NCBI GenBank assembly: GCA_014526335.1
Contig: JACTAT010000010.1
Location: 1,146,743-1,210,742, forward strand
Origin: Chrysaora quinquecirrha
Taxonomy: Eukaryota; Cnidaria; Scyphozoa; Semaeostomeae; Pelagiidae
DNA: 64,000 nucleotides
Direction of reading: 5' to 3'
Below the pieces are notes generated by a model, which was given only the letters and a program-made list of their open reading frames with translations, did not search any database and was not told where the DNA came from. The number at the start of each line of letters is the position of its first letter. The first letter of the stretch is position 1. Both the position numbers and the translations under genes were made by a program. Shown in pieces: positions 12,411-22,836 of this stretch.

Positions 12411-13400
12411 CAGTAAAACACAAAGTTTAGAGTGGCAATTTATGGAAATAATAGTCTCCTAGTGTCCTTTGACGTCCTTTGACCCCTGAAAACGTGAAAA
12501 CGTACTTACCGAAAACGTGAAACAACACAAAATTTCTCAAAACCCGCCAAAAGCACTCAAAGCGAACCATAAATTGGTGAAAAGCACCCAAAACCACCCA
12601 GAAATGCCCAATTCACCTGGAATCATCTATTAAGTGGCAGAAAATCCTTGAAAAATCACCAGAAACTCTCATGTTCTTTGAAATTTCATTCTTAACTCTT
12701 AAAATTCTACTTTCGTCTTGGGATTTTTGTTGACATAAAAAGCTTTGACATCGCTGGAGTCGTAAAAGCCTTTTTTGTTCACAACAGTAATGTAGTATTG
12801 TGTTTGAGCGTGAAGTTGAGAGATGAAAAGACACAATCGCACGCTGCCAACAAATATACCGTTGGGAAAGGTATCCATTGTATGGAAAGCGTGTTTCATT
12901 TTGATATCTCAAAATATCTTGTAAGAAAGACTACATCACAACTAAATCGTAGTAATGTAATCGTGAAGGCTCCATGTCACCATTTGTATTATGGTCGTGA
13001 GATAATCTTACGAAAAGAAATTCTCACGCCTCACGATTGTGCGATAGGCGATCGACAGTTAAGATTTTGTATGGAATCCAGGCTTTTAAAGCCACAAGTC
13101 ATTGAATAAACCCCTGAGAGTTGCACGCAAAAGAATCAATGTACGTGTAGTGAAAGGAACATAATAGATGGCGCAATCAAAACCAAAACTTGTTGAAGTC
13201 GAGATAAAATCGAAAATTCAAGTATCTTTTGGTTCTCAAAACATTTAGAAAAATAGCGCATGCACTACCTGGGCAGAAAGGGCGTCGATCATAAAAAGAA
13301 TCGCATTTCTAGGTGGCCCAGGGAAAAAGCCTTTCGTGCACAATCGAACAATGGGCCACAACAAAGGGTCAACCTAATTTGCATTTAAGCATATTAGTAA
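12411..13400. repeat. Tandem duplication unit 3 (partial)
   Basis: Begins at the point corresponding to about 11335 of unit 2 (aacagtaaaacacaaagttta) and repeats the tail through the gggccacaacaaaggg block. It lacks the hairpin and the microsatellite. All frames on it are short and are shared with units 1 and 2 only as repeats. Confidence 0.7.
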
Positions 13401-13404
13401 TATA

Positions 13405-13790
13405 GGACTAGTACAGGCACACATGGCCCCAAACGTTTGGGAGACGGTGGAGACCGTGGAGAGATGCTTTGGTATATAGTAGTACAGTCAAACATACCCC
13501 CAAATGTTGTGGAGACGGTGGAGACGGTGGAGAGATACATAGGTATATAGTAGCACAGGCATACATAGCCCCAAATGTTGTGGAGACGGTGGAGACGGTG
13601 GAGAGATACATAGGTATATAGTAGCACAGGCATACCTGGCCACCAATATTGTGGAGATGGTGGAGACGGTGGAGATGGTGGAAACGGTGGAGAGATACAA
13701 AGGTATATAGTAGTACATTCATACATGGCTCCAGATGTTGTGGATACGGTGGAGAGATATATAGGTATAAAGTAGTAGAGGTGTATTGCT
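13405..13790. repeat. Minisatellite, about 70-bp unit, five copies
   Basis: Unit: agcacaggcatacatagcc, a short spacer, a doubled ggagacggtgga, then gagatacataggtatatagt. Starts near 13411, 13481, 13551, 13622 and 13710. The fourth unit has extra ggtggaga copies. Overlapping minus-strand frames rich in S, L, H and R are by-products of the repeat. Confidence 0.88.
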
Positions 13791-13799
13791 TTCATGGGC

Positions 13800-16437
13800 A
13801 CGACGCAATTATCATTCTCTGATACAACGAAGAATACAGTAGCCTCTCATGCCAATTTTCACAAACCTTGTTCTCGTTCGAGGAATGGTGTAACTAACTT
13901 ACCCGACTACTGACCCTAAAACGTCTTGAAATTTGTATTTTTCGGTGGGTAGCATGCAAAAAAGTAAGCAGTTAAAAGAAATATGCTTGTCCTAATTTTT
14001 CTGGGTTCAAGATACATCCTTCTTCATTTATTCCTCTTTTCGAACGCAAGAAAGCCATGGCATCTGAGCGGCCTAAAATTTGATTTGACTGACAACCTTA
14101 AAACCTTCCTAAATTCGTACTTCTTCTTCTCGAACATGAAAAAGGAAATTAACAGTAGCAGTAGTATGTTTGTGGAACTTTGATTATGGAATCAATGTAT
14201 ATACAGGTGTCAGGTGGTCTTATCCCGGAGCAGCTGCTGCGAAGCTGCTCGAAGCTGGACGGCCATTGGCGAAACTCCAGACGGAAAAGGTAGGAGTAAT
14301 AGATAAGCCAATCACAATTTTTTATTCGGGCCGTCCTACATTCTGATTGGATATGCCAAAAAGTTGGTATATGTTATATGGTATATGCCAAAAAGTTGGT
14401 ACAGCACGACATTTTTACTAAAATATTATGAGTCCCGACCTCGTTCCCAGGGCTATTCAAGCGAGTCTTGAATACCCCTGGTACCTATCCCAAGATTCGT
14501 AGGTGATTACGATAATTTATGAAATGAATTATTTATAATTATGCGAGCCTAGCCGTGTGACTACATGAATGAATTTTACGAGGCGCAGCAAAATATCCTT
14601 AATGTTTTACTTTCGTTCGACTTAGAAAGTTGAAAATACAATGCATTTTCAATTGAGAAATTCGAAGAATTTGAAAGCAATGTTTTAGAAAAAATAAGCC
14701 GAGTTTTTATGTGCGAAGGATGAGCACATTATGTGGGGATGCGATGTCACGGATACAGGTATAGAGAGACCTACCTACCTACCTACCTACCTACCTAAGA
14801 CGCTCTTTTTTTTGCCAAAATGTAACAATAGATTGACCGCAAATATACGTAAGTAAACTTTGAAGTCGCCGTAAGTGTCTCCATTAGTGGTATCATTAAC
14901 AAAAATCAATAACTTTAAAATCAACACCAATTAGCAGCATTTGCTACTGTGGCGCACTGGTCTAAACCACCGCCTTCTTCAACTAGAGGTCTACAGATGG
15001 ATCCCCGTTTCACAGCACTCTCAATATTTTTTATGATCGTTTGGATTTCATTTTCATGTTTCATACTCGAATTATTTATTGTAACAACTGTATCCGTTTA
15101 TGCCCTTCAATAACGTTTTTCATTCTTTAGTCTGCAATTTCAATAGTTTCGTTTACTTTTATATGCTTACGCGGTCAGCACGTGCATAAAAGCAAATGAG
15201 TAGCATACATATGGATTATATTAGTATTGATTTACTGGAGATCTGTCCCTCAAATTTCAATAAAATATTTTTCAGGCTGATATAGTTATGACTATGGAAT
15301 ACAATTTTAAATACATTGATTATGATTGAGCGAAAATCACGGCTGGGGTTAATTTACATGGATTGTGCGTGAAAGTCGACATAAACATGTTTTCGAACGG
15401 CAATCAACTGTTAAAGTAGCAATTAGTGCTGATTACTCATTGGCAATTAGGTCAGGAGATAGACTGTTTATGCAAACCAGGGTCTCGACAATCTTCACTT
15501 AAGATGTCGATAAACTTGGCAAGAGTTTCTATTACGCCACAAGCTCTCTCCGTTCTCTCCTCTTTATTGAAAATAACACAAAATCTTAAAACTATGTACC
15601 CTATGCAAATTTGGAAATCGAGAAAATTAGAGCAATCAGTGAATGTCTGCAAATCTCAAAAATTCGATGCAAAATTCAAAGGCAAACAATTCTATGAAAA
15701 CTTGAAAGCGTAAATATCTAGGATATTTTGGTATTTCTAGAAATACTGTAAGTAAAATTTGTAACATCTGTGCTCATTTTTATCATGTTTATTAGAAATA
15801 ACCGAAGTGCTGTAGTGGTGAAAACAAACGATTTGATGAATCGTAGATGTTTACTTCATTAACATTGGCATGTTGCCATTAAGCATTGCAAACATTGTTA
15901 ACACCACGACCATTCTTTACTCTGGTTCACGCCTTAACTAGTAAGATTTTTTTACTCTGATGATCACCTCTAGACAGTGAGGTCGAATATATAGAATTTA
16001 ATAAAATGAAGCTTCTGGTTATATTTTTCAAATTTGAAATCCAAATATCTCTCAAGAAAAAAGAGTTCCGTGCATCTATGCGTCTTTGTGAAGGAGTGCA
16101 AAGAACGCATTCTATGGGTTTTAAAGAGTTATAAAAGCCTATATTACTGTAAGTATGATTGTTCTGAGTATGATGTCTCAGCTGGTTTTAGTTCTTATAA
16201 ATTACGAGTATAAAACACCACACGCAAGTCAGAACACAAGCGAAGACAAGTTTAACACAATTGAGAACGAGTTGAACACAAGTAAACATGAATGAAAACA
16301 ATCAAATCCAACTGTTTTGCGAACCAAAAGAGCTTAAGATACAGAGAAAAAGTAAAAACGTTTAGCTCTTTCATTTGATTATTTATTCAATGCCTGAGCT
16401 CTGATTGGTGATAATTAGAAAGGAATGCCACAATGCG
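13800..16437. other. Intergenic region with repeat fragments
   Basis: No supported gene. It contains a fragment at about 14447-14730 related to the element at 37538-38858 (shared cctcg…cccagggctattca and aatacccctggtacct). It also contains a tetranucleotide run (acct)n at about 14770-14797 and a doubled tatgccaaaaagttggta near 14350-14400. Open frames at 15426-15713 (+) and 15452-15652 (-) have no motif I know. Confidence 0.45.
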
Positions 16438-16930
16438 TAAAGAACACGGCTAGTGTAAAATGCAGGTCACAGTTTGCAGGTCACCATGGCAGATCACCAT
16501 TAGGGTCAAGGGCCTCAAGTTGTAACAAGAGAATTCTTTTGAATTTCAGGATGCAAAGGCCGCCATTGTGCAGAAGCGTTGAGATCAATTGCTTGTAGGG
16601 CACGAAACAAGAAGCTGCTACAAGAATATTTTACATTTCCCAAAAGGTCACAGCGCACACTCTTCGTCATTCTCTTGAGTGCACCTCAAACATGTGTCTG
16701 TATAGCAATCATTGTTTTCAAAAAATCGGTTTCACTTCAGATATCTTCTCATTTTCTGAAAATTCCAAAATCTGGTCGAAAATGCCTAAATCTTGTCGAT
16801 TCTAAGGAAAATGACTTGCCTAGCGAAGGTAGTACTGGAAAGGCTACTGCAAACCGAGGGTCATTTCACTCTTCGAAAGGTAGAGGATTTCAGTTGAAAG
16901 AAGAGGATTTTAAAGAGGTTTACATGAACA

Positions 16931-17323
16931 TTTACCTTGACGACACCCGCGATGCAGGTGAGTTTTTACCTTGACACCCGCGATGCGGGTGAATACTAGT
17001 ACCAGTTTAGCCTTGGAAAGACAAGATAACACTCAACTGCCATTTAACTTGATGCCTTTTAACTTGCAGCCTTCTGAACTTTCGCTAGAGTCCGGGGAGG
17101 ATGTGGGATGCTATGGGGAGCTAACCTCCCCGGACTCTAGCGAAAGTTCAGAAGGCTGCAAGTTAAAAGGCATCAAGTTAAAAGGCAGCTGAGTGGTATC
17201 TTGTCTTTCCAAGGCTAAACTGGTACTAATATTCACCCGCATCGCGGGTGTCAAGGTAAAAGACACACCAGCATCACGGATGTCAAGGTAAAACTCACCC
17301 GCATCGCGGGTGTCAAGGTAAAA
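16931..17323. repeat. Hairpin element, copy D (longest)
   Basis: Both arms retain the outer ttaccttgac…acccgcgatgcgggt boxes. The centre is tccggggaggatgtggg…gctaacctccccgga. The right arm carries an extra, mutated box (agcatcacggatgt). It lies inside the element with the 9-bp duplication, so it was inserted into, or carried by, that element. Confidence 0.85.
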
Positions 17324-17859
17324 AGCTAGTCTACTTGTAATGGTACAGTAAATACATAAGTGAATTGATTAAAGGGTATTAAATTCTGGACAAAATAAGA
17401 ACATCGTGAGCGTCATAATAATAACAAATTTATAGCAGTTGACTCTGCGAGAAATCGACTTCTCTCCAGGGAACCAAAATATTTATTCCATAGCATAGCC
17501 GTTGTCATCTTCGGCATAGTATAAAATCCATACCCCAGGACCCAGGACCCAGGACCCCAAGTATGACCCTTAGTACTAAATTCTGAAATGACCCTTAAGT
17601 ACGACCTGGCCTTTTGCTTCCGCTTGCCGAATTTGGCATATCGGATGTCAGTCTTGCATATCGTATGTCAGCATGGCTGTTGACCTTTTTGTTTTGTTGT
17701 ACCCACTTCCTGTGTTGTATTTTGATATGGTCTGCAATTCTAGATTTTAATGAGAACGGGGGTAAAAACACAATTAGGTTAGACCAAAGCGAAAACAAAA
17801 AGTATTTGTCCGGCATTTGAAATGATCAATTCAACAAGATAATTTAGATAATTTACCCC

Positions 17860-18320
17860 ACAGCGCCGATATTTTGCTAGAATCTGGGTATTTGGAGGGT
17901 CTTCGGGCCCCTAACAAATGAAAATAACTATTTGTGGATAGTTTTAGGTAAGTTGAGTTCGTTTTAATCAGATTATGGGTCGTTTTGGGTGAATTTGCCT
18001 GGTTTTGGGTCGTTTTGGGTGGTTTTCGCGTTTTGGTAAGCACGACAAACTTCAAACGTGCAGTGAAAGGAGCATAATAGATGGCCGCAATCAAAACCAA
18101 AACTTGTTGAAGCCGAGATAAAATTGAAATTTTAACAAATTTTTTATTCTCAAAACATTTAGAAAAATACGGCATGCACAACCTGGGCAGAAAAAGCGTT
18201 GATCAAAAAAAGAACAAGTTTTTTAGGTTGCCCAGGGAAAGAGCCTTTCTTGTGTAATCGAACAATGGGTCATAACAAAGGGACGATCCGATTTGCATTT
18301 AAGCATCTTAGTAATATAGG
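17860..18320. repeat. Dispersed repeat block shared with the 9.8-13.4-kb array
   Basis: gatattttgctagaatctg…gggtcgttttgggt…cataatagatggccgcaatc…gcatgcac…cagggaaagagcctttcttgtg…gggtcataacaaaggg matches 9784-10250, and its second half matches 12145-12405 and 13155-13395. It has no coding potential. Confidence 0.75.
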
Positions 18321-18929
18321 ACATTAAAATTCCCAGCAACGCGTGTACGAGATACCAAGGAGTGAAATGCCTCCTGCTGTAGATGCCTCTTTATAGGCCT
18401 TATAAACCTAGTTGAAGGCCTATCTAATCCCTAAAGTTCCTTGCAGATATTCGTTTTTATCGGATAATTTTTAGAATAATCAAATAAAATTTATTGGGTA
18501 TTCCTGCGCGAAAGACGCGAAATTATACTTTAACTGATACCTAATAAGCTTCAGAATCCTCCCTCTACACAAAAGAACTCCTTTGTTCTGTGTTAGCTCT
18601 GATGGTGACCTGCCACGGCTGACCTGCAAAATGTGACCTGCATTTACACTAGCCGTAAAGAACAAAACGACTGCCTTGATTTTTAAACTTTTAAAGTGCT
18701 AACTATTCAGCCTAGATTACTAATTTGGCGGTCATTCAGATCCTTTTGGCACATTCGAGATTGTTACAGCTGGTTTCAGGTCGTTTTAGGATGTTTCCCT
18801 TTGTTTTAAATTTTGTAAATTCCGGTTCTGTAGCCATTTCTAGCCATAGGTGACAGGTGGCATTAGAAACCATATAAATCATAATTATTATATATAAATT
18901 TCTAGTCTATTTTCAGAAAAAACACTTAC

Positions 18930-19066
18930 AATTTCTTGAATTTGCACGATTTCAGCTCCAAATTCAACCTTTACTGTTTCGGAGACATTCTTCACTGGTC
19001 TTGCATACTTTGAGTGGTTACTAAGTAAGTGAGTGATCAACTCAACCTCAGAAGAAATTAATGCCC
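18930..19066 (-). CDS. Nicotinic acetylcholine receptor-like subunit, isolated exon
   Basis: Cys-loop ligand-gated ion channel, N-terminal part of the extracellular ligand-binding domain. On the minus strand a good acceptor (ctttgtatttacag) ends at 19067 and a consensus donor (gtaagt) follows at 18929. The 137-bp exon reads GALISSEVELITHLLSN, then YARPVKN, then VKVEFGAEIVQIQEI. Nicotinic subunits have exactly this pattern after the signal peptide (…LLxxY…RPVxN…V.V.FGLxLxQIxDV), and the donor right after the QI-x-[DE]-[VI] motif is where the conserved second intron lies. I found neither the signal-peptide exon nor the following DEKNQ-type exon in the window, so this is either one exon of a long gene with large introns or a stray copy. 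It is the only convincing host-gene coding piece here. Confidence 0.68.
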
Positions 19067-19600
19067 CTGTAAATACAAAGAATAGTAGATGGTAGCAATA
19101 TATCATTATAGGAAATAATAAGAAAAGGCTTGATATGTCATCAGAACATGTTTTGTGTTTTAGCAACAGCATATCAACACAGGTGTTACAAAATATTTTG
19201 TCATTACACGTTTTTTATAGGGAACACCTTTATTAGGAACTGGGGGCTGAAAATTCTCAAAAAATCAAGGAACTGTCGAGACTCGGATGAAAACTAAGAA
19301 TAAGATTTTGTACAAAAAAATAACAGAATAACAATGTATTTCCCATCGTTCTACCAAAAAAGACTCTATATATATTTAAAGTTAGCAAATGAAACAAGTT
19401 TATATGAATTTGCTGTAAAAATTATTACTGAAACATATCTCACGACAGTATAAGGAACTTCAGCCTCATATTGTTGAAAAATTAAGGAACTAAAGACTCA
19501 ACTCAACAAAAGGTTCCTTGTAAAAAACGTGTATTTCTTGTAACAAGTTACTATATAAAAAAGAAAGAAATCGTTTTCTGTAAAACAAGAAAGTTTGCTT
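19067..19600. other. Non-coding sequence upstream of the receptor exon
   Basis: AT-rich. A likely intron of the receptor-like gene if that gene is real. About 19200-19520 has a degenerate inverted relation (tttttatagggaaca…ttaggaactg and cctcat…gttccttgtaaaaaacgtgt), possibly a small MITE. Confidence 0.35.
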
Positions 19601-19975
19601 TCACAGTTAAAAGGCCGTAAGTGTTCTAAGGTGCCAAGGTGCCAAGTAACAATACTCTTCAGATAGGCCAATCCACAAATGCTGGAGAGAAATTGAGTTA
19701 AATGGTGGTTCATTAGCCAGGCTTCATGGTCATCTAATTTCTGTAGAAGCTTGAATAGAGGCCTTAGAAAAAGTGCATAGAAGAGCGGCAAAGATTATCC
19801 ATTAATTATCAAAAACACTCCTGATGACAAAGTGCTTGATTCCGCAAATTGGAAGTCAATTGATTATATACAAAAGGCGTGTTGCATGTATTACACAATA
19901 GATATATAATAACAGAAATCCTGACATTCTAAAAGATTTAATACAACAGAATATATCATTAAGAAACATGAGGAA
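19600..19975 (+). pseudogene. LINE reverse-transcriptase C-terminal fragment
   Basis: The + strand reads ALEKVHRRAAKII around 19755-19797 and then NTPDDKVLDSANWKSIDYI around 19810-19870. These match the conserved end of CR1/L2-type LINE ORF2 proteins (xRxQRRAARII…W.SI.Y). There are stops and shifts on both sides. The fragment stops where the foldback arm begins. Confidence 0.6.
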
Positions 19976-20455
19976 TATCACCCTAGGTAATGTCTGCAAA
20001 GTATTGTGGAGGATGTGCAGTACTGGGAGGGATTTTTTGCAGTGATGTGGAGGGAGTTCACATTACTGGGAGGGTGTTCAGTAATGTGGAGGGTGTTCAG
20101 TAATGTGGAGGGCTATCTTTCAGTAATGTGAAGGGTGCGCAGTAATGTGGAGGGCCATCTTTCAGAAATGTGGAAGGATATCACCAGTAACGTGGAGGCT
20201 GCGGAGTAATGTGGAGGGCTATCTTGAAATAATGTGGAGGGCTATCATCAGTAACGTGGAGGGCTATCTTGCAGTAACGTGGAGGATGTTCAGTATTATG
20301 GAGGGATATCTTGCAGTTATGTGGTGGCTCGGAAGTAATGTGGAGGGCTATCTTGAAGAAATATGGAGGGCTATCATCAGTAACGTGGAGGTATGTAATC
20401 AGTAATGTGGAGGGTGTGGAGTAATGTGGAGGGATATCATTAGTGATGTGAAGGG
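19976..20455. repeat. Single arm related to the 5777-7713 foldback
   Basis: Starts caccctaggtaatgtctg and continues with ggatgtgcagtactggg. This corresponds to the foldback tip caccccatgtaatgtctg…ggatgtgcagtacgg. The rest is a tandem array of agtaatgtggagggctatctt-type words. There is no inverse partner in the window. Long frames on either strand are repeat artefacts. Confidence 0.72.
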
Positions 20456-21008
20456 CCCGAGTTGTCAAGAAGCACTCTCGTAGCGGTTGCCGAGAACTTT
20501 CGTTTTGTAAACGATTCTCATCTACAACAAATGCAATTCGGAAGTTAAACCGTTCCTTTTTTAGACATGAGAACCTTCGCACTGCTTTACTATTTCGGAA
20601 TATATGTGTAAGAATCACAATTTTGGTTCATTTCATTTCATTTGGTTCATCGTGATCTAATAATAGGGATATCCTCACTCTATTAGAATTCATTGCTGTC
20701 TTATGAATGCATAAAGCATGAAGGTTAAAGCCAAACTTGTTTTCTTGTCTAATTACCTACCTCTGTGCATATATATTAACTTTTAAATTTTCATGCTAGT
20801 TTGTTATTACTACTATTATTTTACAATTATTTTCACTAGGCTATACTTTCATTTTTGACACCTTTTTTGTGAAACAAACTGAAACAATTTCACTATAACT
20901 TAACTTGTAATTTACTTCAAAGAACATTACATACACACTTACATGCACATACATGCTTAGACTTAAGGTGAATTTGTGGGAATGAGTTAATACTGTATGT
21001 TTATTTAT
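20456..21008. other. Spacer, no gene recognised
   Basis: AT-rich sequence between the lone arm and the start of the large duplication. A small ttcatttcatttcattt run lies near 20628. No motif seen. Confidence 0.45.
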
Positions 21009-21185
21009 TTGCCTTTTCCCTGTTGTTGTTCCGGCAATGGCTTTGTCATTAAGCTCAAGCACTGATTTGAGTGAAGGACTGTTTTGACAAACGCTGTACC
21101 CTATAGGATCTGAATGCTTTACTGATATATAACTTTTGAGTGGGTTGATGATAGACTATTGTTGTTATTTTTTTGACACCAAATA

Positions 21186-22436
21186 ACGCAGTGACTATTT
21201 GAGCGGCAGCCGATCAGGCCTAAATGACGGACAGTCTATACTACGCATGCGCAAATGCAGATAGGCATTTGGAGCCGAAAAAAATCTGCGAATGGCCAGA
21301 CTTTGTTGTGGTCTCTACTCTCAAAAACTGAGTTTTTCTATTCAACTTGCTTGATGAAGTTTATGCATGAAAATTCTTCAATGATTTCTGGTGATTAAGA
21401 AGTGAAAATTCCTAACTTTGTTTGGGCATTCTAATTGGGAATTTTTTGGACGGGAATGGGCAGTGGAATTGGTAGTGCGATTAAAAAAGAATTTTCACGC
21501 GAGGGCCCACGCAAGTGCATGGTCTGGCTAGGCCATTTTCAGGGATCAGAAATTTCCAGAAATTTCCAGAAATTGGCAACTCAAGGTTCCAGAAAGTTTA
21601 TAGCTTATTCATGCATTCTTTCTACGTCTTGAATATTTCCTTAGTCCACGTTTCCATCCCATATGTCAGAGTAGGCATAATTACGGTCTCTAATATCTTA
21701 ATTCTTATCGGTATTGCCATCTTCCCAACGTTATCTTCACTGCAATATCTTCTTGCTGTTATTATCATGTGGTTGATTTTGTCATTTTTCTTTCTTATTT
21801 TCGTTTTATTATTACCTTTATTGTTAATCCATTGACCTAAGTATTTAGTTTCTTCTACTGACTTTATGTTTCCTTTTTGTACTCTTCTCGAGCCTCTTGG
21901 CTGCAATTTCTTGCGCATGCGTAACCAAGGCCTCTAGTCCCTATCATGGCTCAACTAGTTTCATGACGTTGCCCCCCTAGTACAATGTCCTCTCAGAAGA
22001 AAACTGCCAAAACAAGCCAATCTTGGCAACCTTGAGGTCGGGGAACATGCCCCAGACCCCCTTATTAGGAGCACCTCTAAACACTGTACGCCTCCGCCGC
22101 ATTTATATTCAACTGTAGCATCAGTGTAACGTGATTATAAATTCTCAACTGAAGTAGAGTTGCCAACCTAGTTATTTCCCCAGCTTTGCACCACTGGCTG
22201 TGCAAGAATTCCTGTCAAAATACTAAGAGAAGAATGAACTTGCCACGACTGCTGCACTCGCACTGTGAAAGAAAGCGCCGAAGATAAAACGATAGAACAA
22301 TAAGTCGCCTTAAATTTTGTGCCCCTTCCCCCGCCTAGTTGTATCCCCTTAAAAGAGGCCCTGTGCGTAATATAGACTGCCGGTCATTTAGTTTTCACTA
22401 AGGCTTGACCGGCTGACGGCCAAATAGTCACTGCGT
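21186..22436. mobile_element. DNA-transposon derivative, 6-bp duplication, copy 1
   Basis: Imperfect terminal inverted repeats of about 70 bases begin acgcagtgactattt and end aaatagtcactgcgt. The direct repeat caaata flanks both ends (21180-21185, 22437-22442). The only coding relic inside is a LINE fragment on the minus strand. Superfamily not determined; a 6-bp duplication occurs in some hAT groups. Confidence 0.75.
21622..21918 (-). pseudogene. LINE reverse-transcriptase fragment, copy 1
   Basis: A 98-codon frame reading KSVEETKYLGQWINNKGN, then IRIKILETVIMPTLTYGME. YLGxxI…G and the late ILxTxIxPxLTYGxExW block are hallmarks of the region after the catalytic YADD in non-LTR retrotransposon RTs. 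Only this C-terminal part remains, inside a non-autonomous DNA element. Function: none expected. Confidence 0.65.
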
Positions 22437-22836
22437 CAAATAAAATACCCTAACGAAATATGTTCCCGCTTATAAAACAATTGAAAACAAGCATAACCCC
22501 AACCAAACACTGCCTGCCTGTTGAGAGATGGACAGCGCCTCCTGTCTCAAAAGAATAATTGCCTGTTTATTGAAGATTGAAAACAGTCTTAATCCAAAAC
22601 AAACATTTTTCTTATCAAAACATGGAAGACAGTCATAACACTTCATCAAAAATTTCTCATGTTTTCATTTCTCATTGAACATTTCCCTTTTATTAAAATT
22701 TTATTAGAGGGGGTTAAAAACTGCCCCCATCGCAACCAAACATTCAGAATAATTCCAAAAGCAAAGGGCAAATTGTGGTAAAACTCCTGACTTTCATATA
22801 ATAGTTATTGGAAAGATATTTTATTACTTCTGTTTT

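Larger units (their letters stand above)
16447..18655. mobile_element. Non-autonomous DNA element with 9-bp target duplication
   Basis: The direct repeat taaagaaca flanks the segment exactly (16438-16446 and 18656-18664). The ends are inverted: cggctagtgtaaaatgcagg on the left and cctgcatttacactagccg on the right, with imperfect inversion continuing through gcaggtcaccat. A 9-bp duplication is typical of Mutator-like elements, so a MULE derivative is my preferred reading. No transposase is visible inside. The body holds hairpin copy D and a copy of the 9.8-10.2-kb repeat block. Confidence 0.8.

Noticed and set aside
13394..13801. 135-codon minus-strand frame rich in Ser, Leu, His, Arg and Pro
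   Set aside because: It coincides with the 70-bp minisatellite, and overlapping frames give equally repetitive peptides. Not a gene.
14940..15020. Possible tRNA-like or SINE head (tggcgcactgg resembles an A box)
   Set aside because: No convincing B box at the right distance and no cloverleaf stems. A single short match is not enough.
15426..15713. Open frames on both strands that might be host exons
   Set aside because: No recognisable motif, no matched acceptor and donor pair that I could confirm, and AT-rich context.
16579..16974. 131-codon + frame before hairpin D
   Set aside because: The end of the frame runs into the hairpin arm, and the rest has no motif. It lies inside a non-autonomous element, so it was left out as probably incidental.
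5354..17323. Hairpin copies considered as a CRISPR-like or spacer array
   Set aside because: Copies are kilobases apart, irregularly spaced and palindromic over their whole length. There are no regular spacers and no cas-like genes, and the genome is eukaryotic.
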